NCBI RefSeq assembly: GCF_001679725.1
Contig: NZ_CP016282.1
Location: 4,092,001-4,156,000 of the forward strand
Origin: Cryobacterium arcticum
Lineage (GTDB): Bacteria; Actinomycetota; Actinomycetes; Actinomycetales; Microbacteriaceae
Reading direction: 5' to 3'
DNA: 64,000 bases
Shown piece after piece: positions 24,384-32,723 of this stretch. Numbering within the stretch: the first letter of the stretch is position 1; each line of letters begins with the position of its first letter. A model generated the notes under the pieces. That model saw only the letters and a program-made list of their open reading frames with translations. It was not told the DNA's origin and did no database searches. Both the position numbers and the translations under genes were made by a program.

Positions 24384-25703
24384 CTAGTCCTTGATGCGCT
24401 CGATGGGGGGCGTGACGCGCAGGCCCTCCATGAAGCGGAGGACGTTCTCGTCCACGATGATGTCGCTGGGGCGCAGAGGCCGGGTGAGGTAGAGCCCGTT
24501 CAGGCTGGTGAGCCGGCTCAGGGCCACGTAGGTCTGCCCCGGGCTGAACACCCGCGTGCCCAGGTCCACGATCGCCTTCTCGTAGGTCGCTCCCTGCGAC
24601 TTGTGGATCGTGACCGCCCAGGCCAGACGCAACGGGAACTGGGTGAACTCGGCCACCACGTCTTTGCTGAGCTTCTTGGTGGCCGCGTTGTAGGTGTACT
24701 TGTACTTCTCCCACACCGTCGGCTCCACCTCGTGGGTGGTGCCGTCGATGTCCACGTAGACGGTTGAATCCACCCGGGTGACGGTGCCGATCGTGCCATT
24801 CACCCAGCGCGGGCCGCCGTCAAGCGGGTTGTCGTTCCGCAGGAACATCACCTGGGCGCCCACCTTGAGCTCGAGCACCTCGTCGGCCGGGTAGGTGCGA
24901 CCGCCGAAGTCGCCGGTGACCTCGGCCTTGGCCGAGAGCGACTTACCGGAGAGCCGTTTGAGCGCGGCCGCGTTGATGCGATTCACGGCGTCGTTGCGGG
25001 TCGCCAGCGTGATGACGCCCTCGGACGGGGGCGTGCGGGCCCCCGCGCCGTTGAGCGCGCCGCCGATCTCGGGGGTCACCTGGCCGTATCGCACGGCGTT
25101 GAGCATGGTCTTGAACCCGGCGTCGTGCTGGCGGTGGATCTCGGTGAGCTCGAAGATCTTCAGCTCGGCGCTCTGCCACACCTTCGCGTCGAAGAACCAC
25201 ATCGACCGGTAGGTGTCGTTGAAATACGCCCGCTCCTCCGGGTCGCCCGGTACCGGCGCCAGCTGGTACGGGTCGCCGAAGAGCACGATCTGCACGCCGC
25301 CGAAGGTGTCGTGCGGGCGCTGCCTGGCCTGCCGCAGGCTGCGGTCGATGGCGTCCATCAGGTCGGCGTTGACCATGGAGACCTCATCAATCACCACGGT
25401 GTCGATGGTGTTGAGGAGCTTCCGCAGCTGGTCGTTCTGGTCGATGGCGTGGTCGGCGATCACCCCGATCGGCAACCGGAACAGCGAGTGCAGGGTCTGC
25501 CCGCCCACGTTGAGCGCGGCGACGCCGGTGGGCGCCGCGATGACGATCTGCTTGCTGGTGTTCCAGGAGAGGTGGTTGAGCAGCGTCGACTTACCGGTTC
25601 CGGCGCGGCCGGTGACGAAGACGTTCTGTTTCGTGCCCTCGATGGCAGCGAATACCTCGGCCTGTTCGCGTGAAAGCGGGATCTCGTTCGGAAGCGCGGT
25701 CAC
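24384..25703 (-). CDS. PIF1/RecD-like superfamily 1 DNA helicase
   Basis: 439 residues, cytoplasmic. Motif I is VTGRAGTGKSTLLNHL (about 29-44), motif Ia is IAAPTGVAALNVGGQT, motif II is TVVIDEVSMVNADLM and motif III is IVLFGDPYQLAPV. The C-terminal motifs include AWAVTIHKSQGATYEKAIVDLG and VALSRL. The order is that of SF1B helicases of the PIF1/RecD2 group. A 5'-3' unwinding activity acting on stalled forks or R-loops would be expected from the family. The GTG at 25703 gives a compact N-terminus with LSREQAEVFAAI directly before motif I. Confidence 0.88.
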   Translation of the reverse strand: MTALPNEIPLSREQAEVFAAIEGTKQNVFVTGRAGTGKSTLLNHLSWNTSKQIVIAAPTGVAALNVGGQTLHSLFRLPIGVIADHAIDQNDQLRKLLNTIDTVVIDEVSMVNADLMDAIDRSLRQARQRPHDTFGGVQIVLFGDPYQLAPVPGDPEERAYFNDTYRSMWFFDAKVWQSAELKIFELTEIHRQHDAGFKTMLNAVRYGQVTPEIGGALNGAGARTPPSEGVITLATRNDAVNRINAAALKRLSGKSLSAKAEVTGDFGGRTYPADEVLELKVGAQVMFLRNDNPLDGGPRWVNGTIGTVTRVDSTVYVDIDGTTHEVEPTVWEKYKYTYNAATKKLSKDVVAEFTQFPLRLAWAVTIHKSQGATYEKAIVDLGTRVFSPGQTYVALSRLTSLNGLYLTRPLRPSDIIVDENVLRFMEGLRVTPPIERIKD

Positions 25704-25838
25704 GGGGTACTTTCGGTGGGATGGGGAGGCGGTGCGACGGATGGCTCGAGGGCGGTCGATGACCACTTCCACTGTAACCGCCCGGCCGCGACCGCCCCAC
25801 TCCCGGCCCGGCCGGTGGATAACTTCGGTTGCCACCGG

Positions 25839-26633
25839 TCACTGCACCAGCAGCTGCACCGGGAAGTCGTACTGTTCGCTGCCGTCCTTCAGGCTGTTGT
25901 CGAAACCGACCAGGTCGTAGAACCCGGTGGAGAGTCCGGCCGGGATGTCCAGCGTGGCGCTGAAGTCCGACTCCTGGGTCCCGTCCGCCGCCATCACGTC
26001 CTGCGTGAGAAGCGCGGCACCGGATGCGTCGCGCAGCTCCAGGGTGAACTGCGCCTCGGGCACCAGGGCCCGGCCCACCACGGTGAGGGTGCCGCCCGGA
26101 ACGACGGTGTCGCCGCATCCGGGTGAGGTGATGATGATCGGCGGGCGCTCCGTGGTGAGGGTGAGCGGACGCTCGACGACGTTTTCAGCGCTGCCGGCGG
26201 CGCTCTGCGTATAGGCCCGCAGCGTGACGTCCTGCTCCGCATCCGGCGGTTCGAACGCCAGGTCGGTCTGCCAGGTGGCGGAGGAGCCGGAGCCCGGCGT
26301 GGCGGTGATGTGCCGCACGCAGAGGGGCTGACCGTCGGCATCCAGCAGGTCGACCACGAGCTTCGAGTCCGACGTGCTCGCGGTGCCCTTGATCGTGACG
26401 GGAACGGTCACCGGGGCGTCGGCCATGGGGCTGTCAATGGTGATGGTCGCTGCCGGTGACGGCGTTTCGGTGGCCGTCGCGGAGGGCGTCGATGTGGCGG
26501 ATGAGCTCCCCGACGGTTCCGGTCGCGGGCCGGGTGCACACGCGGCCAGCACACAAGCCAGCAGGGCAGCCACGGCGAGAACCCGCCGCTTCCGCCCGGC
26601 TCGCGGGGCCGATCGAGCGCTGCGCAGCACCAT
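25839..26633 (-). CDS. Gmad2 immunoglobulin-like domain lipoprotein
   Basis: 264 residues. A twin-arginine-free basic N-terminus and a hydrophobic stretch end in the lipobox VLAACAPG. A Ser/Thr-rich linker (about 38-60) is followed by a Gmad2-like beta-sandwich beginning ITIDSPMADAPVTVPVTIKGTAS, with typical VVDLLDADGQ and RAYTQSAAG strands. A second beta domain starts at PPIIITSPGCGDTVVPGG. Gmad2 was defined in spore-germination proteins but is widespread on surfaces. It is divergent from a membrane-anchored orphan, 113 bp away. Confidence 0.78.
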   Translation of the reverse strand: MVLRSARSAPRAGRKRRVLAVAALLACVLAACAPGPRPEPSGSSSATSTPSATATETPSPAATITIDSPMADAPVTVPVTIKGTASTSDSKLVVDLLDADGQPLCVRHITATPGSGSSATWQTDLAFEPPDAEQDVTLRAYTQSAAGSAENVVERPLTLTTERPPIIITSPGCGDTVVPGGTLTVVGRALVPEAQFTLELRDASGAALLTQDVMAADGTQESDFSATLDIPAGLSTGFYDLVGFDNSLKDGSEQYDFPVQLLVQ

Positions 26634-26746
26634 TTTTCACTCCTTACGATGCTGGGAGCATAGCCCGGCCGTCCGCCGCCGGGCAGCCCGGGCCGAACAC
26701 CGCCGCGGCCGGTGTGAGCCCATGCCGCAAAGCCTCCCCGTAGGAT

Positions 26747-27823
26747 ATGGAGGTGAGCTATGGGGTCGGGGATGCGGTACCACGGGGGCGCTATCTGCGT
26801 GCCGTGATCGCAGTCTGCCTGGTTGTCGTGCTCCTCGCCGCCGCCCTGGTGGCCGCCATCGGCTCGCTCAACCGTGATCTGTACAGCGCCGGCGGCTTTG
26901 TGCGCCAGTACCTCACCGCCCTGGCCGCGCACGACACCGACACCGCCCTGGCCCTGCCGGGCGCCGAACCCACGGATGCCGAACTCGAGGCCGCCGGCCT
27001 GCCCCAGGACCTGCCGCGCACGTTGCTGCGCCCCTCGGTGCTGGGGTCGATCACCGACATCGAACTGGTCAGCGACGAGCCCAGCTCCGCCGCGACCGGC
27101 ATCGGCCAGAAGAGCCAGCACACTGTCGTGTACGACTTCACCCTCGACGGCGCCAAGACCTCGATGGAGTTCACGGTCAAGCGCCTCGGCACCGTCGCGG
27201 GCCTCTTCAGCACCTGGGGATTCGCCACCAGCCCGCTGGCGGTGCTGCAGGTGACCGTGCTGCACGATGCCGGGTTCACGGTGAACGGCCTGACCCTCGA
27301 CACCCGGGCGCACGCCGCCGCCGACGCGCCGGCCACCTTCTCCAACCAGGGCGCCTACCTGGCCTTCGCGCCCACCGTCTACGACGTCTCCCACGATTCG
27401 TCGCTGCTGACGGCTCCCGTGCAGAGCGTGCCCGTCGTCACGTCTGGCGCCACCGACATCACGGTGGATGCGATGCCCAACGACACCTTCACCGAGCAGG
27501 TGCAGACCAAGCTCAACGAATACCTCGACGAGTGCGCCACCCAGCAGGTGCTGCAGCCGTCCAGCTGCCCCTTCGGGATCGAGATCGACGACAGGGTCAC
27601 GTCGGCCCCGGTCTGGTCCATCGCCGAGTACCCCGAGGTGGCCCTCACCGGCGGCGACAGCTCGTTCGACATGCCGGACACCATCGGCCAGGCCCACATC
27701 GTGGTCGACGTGCAGTCCCTCTACGACGGCGACCGCACCACCCGTGACGAGGACGTGCCGTTCTCCCTGGGTATCAGCGTCACGATCCAGCCGGACGGCG
27801 CTCTGGCCATCCAGCTGCGCTGA
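26747..27823 (+). CDS. Membrane-anchored extracytoplasmic protein, function unknown
   Basis: 358 residues. A short cytoplasmic N-terminus is followed by one transmembrane helix (AVIAVCLVVVLLAAALVAAIG, about 19-39). The remainder is extracytoplasmic and beta-rich, with FVRQYLTALAAHDTDTAL (about 51-68) resembling the entry of DUF4878/NTF2-like secretion domains, and a cysteine pair in DECATQQVLQPSSCPFGIEI. The C-terminus VPFSLGISVTIQPDG may be another strand-rich unit. Start choice is ATG 26747, though a GTG at 26753 is possible. I do not recognise the family beyond this. Confidence 0.65.
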   Translation: MEVSYGVGDAVPRGRYLRAVIAVCLVVVLLAAALVAAIGSLNRDLYSAGGFVRQYLTALAAHDTDTALALPGAEPTDAELEAAGLPQDLPRTLLRPSVLGSITDIELVSDEPSSAATGIGQKSQHTVVYDFTLDGAKTSMEFTVKRLGTVAGLFSTWGFATSPLAVLQVTVLHDAGFTVNGLTLDTRAHAAADAPATFSNQGAYLAFAPTVYDVSHDSSLLTAPVQSVPVVTSGATDITVDAMPNDTFTEQVQTKLNEYLDECATQQVLQPSSCPFGIEIDDRVTSAPVWSIAEYPEVALTGGDSSFDMPDTIGQAHIVVDVQSLYDGDRTTRDEDVPFSLGISVTIQPDGALAIQLR

Positions 27824-27844
27824 CCCCGCCACGACAGCCTCGAC

Positions 27845-27858
27845 GTCGCCGAAGCGAC
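27845..27858 (-). terminator. C(UUCG)G hairpin after copD-ctaG
   Basis: On the minus strand GTCGC-TTCG-GCGAC forms a 5-bp stem with a UUCG tetraloop, 7 bases after the stop codon. No U-run follows. It belongs to the set of UUCG hairpins seen after HU, rpsN and rplI. The stem is short, so termination alone is uncertain. Confidence 0.4.
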
Positions 27859-27865
27859 CGGCTGA

Positions 27866-29845
27866 CTAGCGGTCGTGCGCGGCCAGCCGGGCCAGTCGGT
27901 GGTTGTACTCGTTGAGTTCGGCCTCATTCGTGCGGTCGGCGTTTCGGTCGCGACGTTTGGTTTCCTTCTCGTCGCTGCGGCCCCACTGGATGGCCACGAT
28001 GATGGCCAGAGCGATGGTGGGGATCTCGCCCACGCTCCAGGCGATGCCACCGCCGGCCTGCTGGTCGGCCAGGGCGCTGATGCCCCAGTCCCGGCCCATG
28101 GCGCCGTACCAGTCCGCCAGGAGCAGACCGGTGCCGGTCATCAGCGCCAGGCCGAAGAACGCGTGGAAGGCCATGGTGCCCAGCAGCAGGAGCAGGCGGA
28201 AGGTGTACGGCAGGCGGTACGGCACCGGGTCGATGCCGATCAGCGACTGCACGAACAGGTACCCGGTGATCAGGAAGTGCACGATCATCCACTGGTGGCC
28301 GATGTGGTCGGTCGTCGCCCAGCTGAACAGCGAGGTGTAGTAGAACACCCAGAGCGACCCGGCGAAGAGCACCGCGGCCACGATCGGGTTGGAGATGATG
28401 CCGGCGAACTTGGAGTGCACGGCCAGCAGGATCCACTCGCGAGGGCCCCGGCTGCCGTCACGGCGCATCCGGATGGCGCGGGCCGCGAGCGTGACCGGAG
28501 CGCCCGGCACCAGCAGCACCGGCACCAGCATCGTCAGGGCCATGTGGGCGAGCATGTGCGTGGAGAAGAGGTACTTCTCGTATACGTTGACGCCGCCGTT
28601 GGTGATGTAGAACAGGGTGATCAGCCCGGCCACCCAGAGGATGGTGCGGTGCAGGGGCCATTTGTCGCCGCGGCTACGCAGCCGCACCACGCCGGCGAGA
28701 TAGAAGAAGATGCCGAACGCGCAGAACAACATCCAGGCGAGGTCGAAATTCCACTCGGTGAAGTACCGGGCGAAGGTGAGTTCGGGCGGCAGCACCTCAC
28801 CGGTGAGGATCTGCGCGGGCGTGGCGGTGGGGATGGCCGTGGTGACCACCTGCGCCACCGGGGTGGCGGTCTTGGCCAGGGCGGCCGCGACGCCGCTGGC
28901 GAGCCCCATGAATGCGATCTCGCCCACCACGAGCCACCAGAACCAGGGGTCGACGGTGCCGGTGACGGTGCGCATCCGGCGGAGCAGGTAGCGGCGCTGC
29001 AGCACACCGAAGCCGCCCAGCACCAGCAGCACGGCCACCTTGGCGAGCACCAGGACGCCGTAGCCGGTGAGCAGTTTGTCCCAGCTGCCCACGCGCAGCT
29101 CGGCGCTGACGTATCCGGACGCGGCCACGACGACGAAGCTCACCAGGGCGAGGGTGGAGTACCGGCCCATGACTTCGCGCAGGCGCGCCGGGCTCAGCTG
29201 GCGCTGCAGCAGGATGACCGTGAGCAGGCCGCCCAGCCAGACGGCGGCGAAGACCAGGTGCAGCCCGAGCGCCGTGATCGCGGCGTCGTGGCCCTCGGCG
29301 CCCGCGGAGTGGCCCTGCTGGGCCATCGGCAGCAAGGACAGCAACGCCAGCACCGTGACGAAGACCAGGGCGGTCTGGTTGCGCACCGCGAAGCAGAGCA
29401 CAGTCACGGCCGCGGCGATGAGGGTGGTGGTGAGCCAGGCCTGCCCGATGGCGATCTGGCTGAAGAATTGGCCCACCGTGGCGCTGAACCGGTCGTCGAG
29501 GCTCACGGTGACGTTGGTCACCTGCAGGAAGGTGAGGAAGCCGGTGAGCGCGGAGGCGATGGTGAGGAACGCGGCCGACGCGGCGGCGAAGTCGATCGCG
29601 GTGCCGAACTCCCGTTCCCTCGGGCTCAGGGCGAAACAGGTGAGCACCAGGGCGCCGATGGTGCCGGCCGCGCCGAGGTTGACCAGGAGCTTGGCCACCG
29701 GGAGCCCCCAGCGCACGACGGCGCCTGGGTCGGCGAGGAGTTGGGCATCCGCCCCACCGCCGTAGGCGAGTCCCGCCAGAGTCGCCACAATGGCGACCAG
29801 CAGCAGCGCTGCCGGCCCGATGATACGAACGTAACGGGGCACCAC
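27866..29845 (-). CDS. CopD-CtaG fusion: copper-resistance/cytochrome c oxidase assembly membrane protein
   Basis: 659 residues with about 14 helices. The N-terminal half (about 1-310) is a CopD-like unit with the diagnostic GLHLVFAAVWLGGLLTVILL segment. The C-terminal half (about 345-620) is a CtaG (caa3 oxidase assembly factor) domain with FSTHMLAHMALTMLVPVLLV, HQWMIVHFLITGYLF and FHAFFGLALM, which contain the conserved metal-binding histidines. This fusion is a known actinobacterial arrangement and probably delivers copper to cytochrome oxidase. The start is GTG 29845 (or the next GTG codon). The C-terminal 35 residues are a charged tail. Confidence 0.9.
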   Translation of the reverse strand: MVPRYVRIIGPAALLLVAIVATLAGLAYGGGADAQLLADPGAVVRWGLPVAKLLVNLGAAGTIGALVLTCFALSPREREFGTAIDFAAASAAFLTIASALTGFLTFLQVTNVTVSLDDRFSATVGQFFSQIAIGQAWLTTTLIAAAVTVLCFAVRNQTALVFVTVLALLSLLPMAQQGHSAGAEGHDAAITALGLHLVFAAVWLGGLLTVILLQRQLSPARLREVMGRYSTLALVSFVVVAASGYVSAELRVGSWDKLLTGYGVLVLAKVAVLLVLGGFGVLQRRYLLRRMRTVTGTVDPWFWWLVVGEIAFMGLASGVAAALAKTATPVAQVVTTAIPTATPAQILTGEVLPPELTFARYFTEWNFDLAWMLFCAFGIFFYLAGVVRLRSRGDKWPLHRTILWVAGLITLFYITNGGVNVYEKYLFSTHMLAHMALTMLVPVLLVPGAPVTLAARAIRMRRDGSRGPREWILLAVHSKFAGIISNPIVAAVLFAGSLWVFYYTSLFSWATTDHIGHQWMIVHFLITGYLFVQSLIGIDPVPYRLPYTFRLLLLLGTMAFHAFFGLALMTGTGLLLADWYGAMGRDWGISALADQQAGGGIAWSVGEIPTIALAIIVAIQWGRSDEKETKRRDRNADRTNEAELNEYNHRLARLAAHDR

Positions 29846-29932
29846 TCCAGCTTAACCGGCGGCGGATGCCCATCGGTCCGGCGGCGCACCGGCCCAGCCA
29901 GGGGTCTGGGAGCAGGAACACCGGGGCACAGA

Positions 29933-29964
29933 CAATGGGCGCCGACCGAAGTCGACGCCCATTG
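29933..29964 (-). terminator. C(UUCG)G hairpin terminator after the HU gene
   Basis: On the minus strand CAATGGGCGTCGAC, loop TTCG, then GTCGGCGCCCATTG. The 14-bp stem has a single U-G wobble and a UUCG tetraloop closed by C-G. It starts 19 bases after the HU stop codon and is followed by TCTGT, a weak U-tract. Strong stem and position support a terminator. Confidence 0.75.
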
Positions 29965-29983
29965 GTACTACGAAGCTTGCAAC

Positions 29984-30271
29984 CTACTTGGCGGCAGCCT
30001 TGAGCTTGCTACCAGCGGTCAGCTTGACGCGGTGGCCGGCAGCGATGGCGATCTCTTCGCCGGTCTGCGGGTTGCGGCCGGTGCGAGCAGCCGTCGCGGT
30101 GCGCTCGACGCCGAGCCATCCCGGGATGGTGACCTTGCCGTCGTTAGCAACGGTGTCGGCGAGGGTTGCAAAGAAAGCGTTCAGAACGCCGTCGACAGCA
30201 GCCTGGCTCTGGCCAGAGTCTGCGGCAACCTTGGCAACGAGCTCGGTCTTGTTCAGCGACTTGTCAGCCAT
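29984..30271 (-). CDS. hup: HU-family DNA-binding protein
   Basis: 95-residue nucleoid protein. The HU pattern is clear: LNKTELVAKVAADSGQSQAAVDGVLNAFF, then VTIPGWLGVERTATAARTGRNPQTGEEI, which contains the RNPQTG tip of the DNA-binding arm. It lacks the long basic tail of mycobacterial HupB, so it is the short form. GAGGAGGA precedes ATG 30271. It is monocistronic, with a strong UUCG hairpin after it and a structured promoter region before it. High expression is expected. Confidence 0.97.
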   Translation of the reverse strand: MADKSLNKTELVAKVAADSGQSQAAVDGVLNAFFATLADTVANDGKVTIPGWLGVERTATAARTGRNPQTGEEIAIAAGHRVKLTAGSKLKAAAK

Positions 30272-30329
30272 TGAGTGTCCTCCTCGGACCTTCGTCTGTA
30301 AAAAACAGGTATTCACGTGAAGCGGGCGA

Positions 30330-30400
30330 CGTTGTGACAACGCCTCCGTTGGTCGGTTCGACCGCGTTGAATCTAGCATTGATCCGCGGAAATCCGCGGA
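30330..30400. promoter_or_regulatory. Upstream region of the HU gene with repeated palindromes
   Basis: The 323-bp gap 30272-30594 holds the HU promoter and the rpsN terminator and no gene. CGTTGTGACAACG (30330-30342) is a perfect inverted repeat. TCCGCGGA, itself a palindrome, occurs twice exactly 10 bp apart (30383-30390 and 30393-30400), one helical turn. A protein could bind both copies on one face. No confident -35/-10 is assigned. Confidence 0.4.
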
Positions 30401-30524
30401 TTTACGGCGTTTCGGGCCGCTTTGCCCGGCTAATTGACTGCCTTTGCGCTGTGCGCGAACCGATGTGGGGTCCCGGGCCCCCCGATCAGGGTGGAGGGCC
30501 GAGCGGCACGCCCCGGGTACGCGA

Positions 30525-30558
30525 CAGGGGATGCCCGACCGAAGTCGGACATCCCCTG
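30525..30558 (-). terminator. C(UUCG)G hairpin terminator after rpsN
   Basis: On the minus strand CAGGGGATGTCCGAC, loop TTCG, then GTCGGGCATCCCCTG: a 15-bp stem with one U-G wobble and a UUCG loop closed by C-G. It begins 36 bases after the rpsN stop. No U-run follows (TCGCGTACC). It probably ends the rpmB-rpmG-rpsN transcript. Confidence 0.7.
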
Positions 30559-30594
30559 AGGTGTGCCTGGATCGCTTACGCGATCAGGAGCTGG

Positions 30595-30900
30595 TTACCA
30601 GCTGGACTTGGTGATGCCGGGCAGCTCGCCGCGGTGCGCCATGTCGCGGAAACGTACGCGCGAGATGCCGAACTTGGAGAGGTGGCCACGGGGACGACCG
30701 TCAACCGCGTCGCGGTTGCGCAGGCGAACCGGCGAGGCGTTGCGGGGCAGCTTCTGGAGGCCCTTGCGAGCCTCTTCGCGGGACTCGTCGGTGCCGGCCG
30801 GGTCGACAAGAGCCTTCTTCAGCTCGAGGCGCTTCGCGGCGTAACGCTCAACGATGACCTTGCGCTGGTTGTTCTTGGCAATCATGCTCTTCTTCGCCAT
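30595..30900 (-). CDS. rpsN: 30S ribosomal protein S14, zinc-independent type
   Basis: 101 residues. It begins [21 protein letters not shown] and contains [14 protein letters not shown] and [19 protein letters not shown], the conserved S14 core. There are no CxxC pairs, so this is the C-minus (zinc-free) paralogue type, longer than the zinc-binding 61-residue form. It follows rpmG by 2 bases. The three-gene set beside zur and znu genes fits the known strategy of replacing zinc-binding ribosomal proteins during zinc shortage. Confidence 0.97.
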   Translation of the reverse strand: MAKKSMIAKNNQRKVIVERYAAKRLELKKALVDPAGTDESREEARKGLQKLPRNASPVRLRNRDAVDGRPRGHLSKFGISRVRFRDMAHRGELPGITKSSW

Positions 30901-30902
30901 TT

Positions 30903-31070
30903 TTAGCGCTCCTCACGGAAGTCAACGTGCTTGCGCACTACGGGGTCGTACTTCTTCAGCACGAGTCGGTCGGGGTTGTTGCGACGGTTCTTCTTGGTCA
31001 CGTAGGTGTAACCGGTTCCTGCCGTCGAACGCAGCTTGATGATCGGACGTACGTCCTGAGCTTTAGCCAT
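30903..31070 (-). CDS. rpmG: 50S ribosomal protein L33, zinc-independent type
   Basis: 55 residues: [18 protein letters not shown] at the start, then [20 protein letters not shown], and [17 protein letters not shown] at the end. This is L33 without the two CxxC motifs, the C-minus form. The ATG at 31070 shares its A with the rpmB stop (TAATG), and rpsN starts 2 bases after its stop, so all three are one transcript with coupled translation. Confidence 0.96.
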   Translation of the reverse strand: MAKAQDVRPIIKLRSTAGTGYTYVTKKNRRNNPDRLVLKKYDPVVRKHVDFREER

Positions 31071-31306
31071 TAGATTTTCTCCCCACGTGCGAGCAGGTCC
31101 TTGACAACCGACTCGATGCCGCGAGCATCAATAACCTTGATGCCCTTTGCCGAGAGGGTCAGCGTGACGTTGCGGCGAAGCGACGGCACGAAGTACTTCT
31201 TGGTCTGCACGTTCGGGTCGAAGCGACGCTTGGTGCGCCGGTGCGAGTGCGAAATGTTGTGTCCAAAGCCGGGAACGGCTCCGGTCACCTGGCAGGTTGC
31301 TGCCAT
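31070..31306 (-). CDS. rpmB: 50S ribosomal protein L28, zinc-independent type
   Basis: 78 residues. [20 protein letters not shown] and [14 protein letters not shown] are typical L28 sequences. Only one cysteine is left of the usual CxxC pair, so it should not bind zinc. GGAGG lies 7 bases before ATG 31306. First gene of rpmB-rpmG-rpsN. I looked for a Zur box in 31307-31482 and saw none, so zinc control of this operon is not supported by sequence. Confidence 0.96.
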   Translation of the reverse strand: MAATCQVTGAVPGFGHNISHSHRRTKRRFDPNVQTKKYFVPSLRRNVTLTLSAKGIKVIDARGIESVVKDLLARGEKI

Positions 31307-31482
31307 GGTTTTCCTCCAATACCGAAGGGCGAATGCCCTTCCCAAGATCTCTTGTCGGCCAGTTCGCGTTGGATTCCACCCGGAAACGGCCGGCCGAAAG
31401 GTGAATTCCGGCGGCTGATTCGATGGGAGGAAAAGACACGAACAAGCAATGCACGCACAGATATGCGCAGCAGCTACCCAGC

Positions 31483-31890
31483 CTACGGGTTCGGGCGCAC
31501 CGACGCAAGCGCGGTGCAGGCCGCGCAGAGGCCGAAGACGTCCACGACGTGCGCGGCCTCGGTGAAGCCGTGTTCGGCGGCCACGGCGGTGGCCCAGTTC
31601 TCGATGGCGTCCACCTCGATCTCGACCGTGAGCCCGCAGTTACGGCAGATCAGGTGGTGGTGGTGCTCGGTGGTCGTGCAGGCCCGGTAGAGGCTCTCGC
31701 CATCGGGTGACTGCAGGGAGTCGGCGTCGCCCTCCACGGCGAGGTCGGCCAGCGCACGGTAGACCGTGGCGAGGCCGATGGGAGATCCGGTGGCGTGCAG
31801 GGCGGCGTGCAGGCCCTGGGCGCTGACGAAGCCCTCGGCCCGGCCGAGCTCGGTGCGCACGGCCTCTCGCTGCCAGGTGTTTCGCTTCAT
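31483..31890 (-). CDS. zur: Zinc uptake regulator, Fur family
   Basis: 135-residue metal-dependent repressor. The N-terminal winged helix includes [22 protein letters not shown] and [15 protein letters not shown] as recognition helix. The dimer domain has the metal-ligand stretch [14 protein letters not shown] and a second CxxC in FGLCAACTA, the structural zinc site of Fur proteins. Its start overlaps the stop of the second znuB as ATGA, so it ends the znuA-znuC-znuB-znuB-zur operon and would autoregulate through the znuA promoter. Identity as Zur rests on this context. Confidence 0.92.
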   Translation of the reverse strand: MKRNTWQREAVRTELGRAEGFVSAQGLHAALHATGSPIGLATVYRALADLAVEGDADSLQSPDGESLYRACTTTEHHHHLICRNCGLTVEIEVDAIENWATAVAAEHGFTEAAHVVDVFGLCAACTALASVRPNP

Positions 31891-32723
31891 GAGTCCAACC
31901 GTAGCCCGGCCCGGGCCGGCTCGTGAACCCCGCGGCGCTGCGCGGCCAGTGCGCGGGCTCCCAGGGCGAGGAGGAAGCAGGCGGCCGCGGTGAGTGCGAT
32001 GGCCGGGCCGGCGGCCACGTCCAGGGCCCGGGAGAGGAGTACGCCGACGACGCCTGAGCCGGCGCCGATGACCGGGGCCAGCACCGCGATGTGCGCGGCG
32101 CTGTGCACCAGCAGACGGGCGGCGGCGGCGGGGGCGGCGATCAGCGCGATCGCCAGGATGGCGCCGACGGCGGGCATGACGGAGACCACGGTGGCCGCGA
32201 TGAGCACCAGAGTGAGCGCCTCGATGGTCCATTCCCGGTAGCCGGCCGCCCGGTACCCGGTGCGGTCGAAGGTGGAGAAGAGGATTTCCTTGCCCAGGAA
32301 CACCGCCGCGAGCACGGCCACGGCCAGCACTGCTCCGGCGAGGATCACGTCCCCGTCGGTGACGGTGAGGATCGAGCCCACCAGGTAGGACTCCACGTGC
32401 ACGGGCAGCGAGGGGTTGAGCGCCTGCAGCAGCACGCCGAGCGCGAAACCTGCCGTGAGCATGATCCCGGAGGCCACCTGGCTGCCCTGGCGACGCACCC
32501 GGCCCAGCGCGGTCATGATGCCCACGATGAGGGCGCTGGCCACCGCGGCACCGAGGGGGATGCTGATGCCCAGCATCGCCGCCGCCACCGCTCCGGGGAA
32601 GGTGGCGTGGGTGAGCGCCTGGGCGAAGAACGTGCGCCGGCGCAGCACCACGAGGGTGCCGACGAGGCCGCTGAGCGCGCCGATGAGCACGGCGGCGAGG
32701 AGGGCCTTCTCGAAGTAGCCCAT
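31887..32723 (-). CDS. znuB: Zinc ABC transporter permease (ZnuB type), second copy
   Basis: 278 residues, about eight helices, ABC-3 family. [46 protein letters not shown] is the canonical opening of manganese/zinc permeases (in pieces: ALSGLVGTLVVLRRRTFFAQ, then ALTHATFPG). A coupling segment lies near AGYREWTIEAL. The ATG shares a base with the stop of the upstream permease (TGATG) and the 3' end overlaps zur (ATGA). Two distinct permeases in one operon suggest a heterodimeric channel. Confidence 0.9.
   Translation of the reverse strand: MGYFEKALLAAVLIGALSGLVGTLVVLRRRTFFAQALTHATFPGAVAAAMLGISIPLGAAVASALIVGIMTALGRVRRQGSQVASGIMLTAGFALGVLLQALNPSLPVHVESYLVGSILTVTDGDVILAGAVLAVAVLAAVFLGKEILFSTFDRTGYRAAGYREWTIEALTLVLIAATVVSVMPAVGAILAIALIAAPAAAARLLVHSAAHIAVLAPVIGAGSGVVGVLLSRALDVAAGPAIALTAAACFLLALGARALAAQRRGVHEPARAGLRLDS

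Noticed and set aside
27875..30274. A long open frame on the plus strand antisense to copD-ctaG and HU
   Set aside because: Its translation is rich in His, Gln, Gly and Arg with no fold-like pattern, and both genes on the opposite strand have clear family motifs. It is an artefact of high GC.
31307..31482. Zur box upstream of rpmB
   Set aside because: No TGAxAATxATTxTCA-like palindrome found in the gap, so no zinc-control feature was called.
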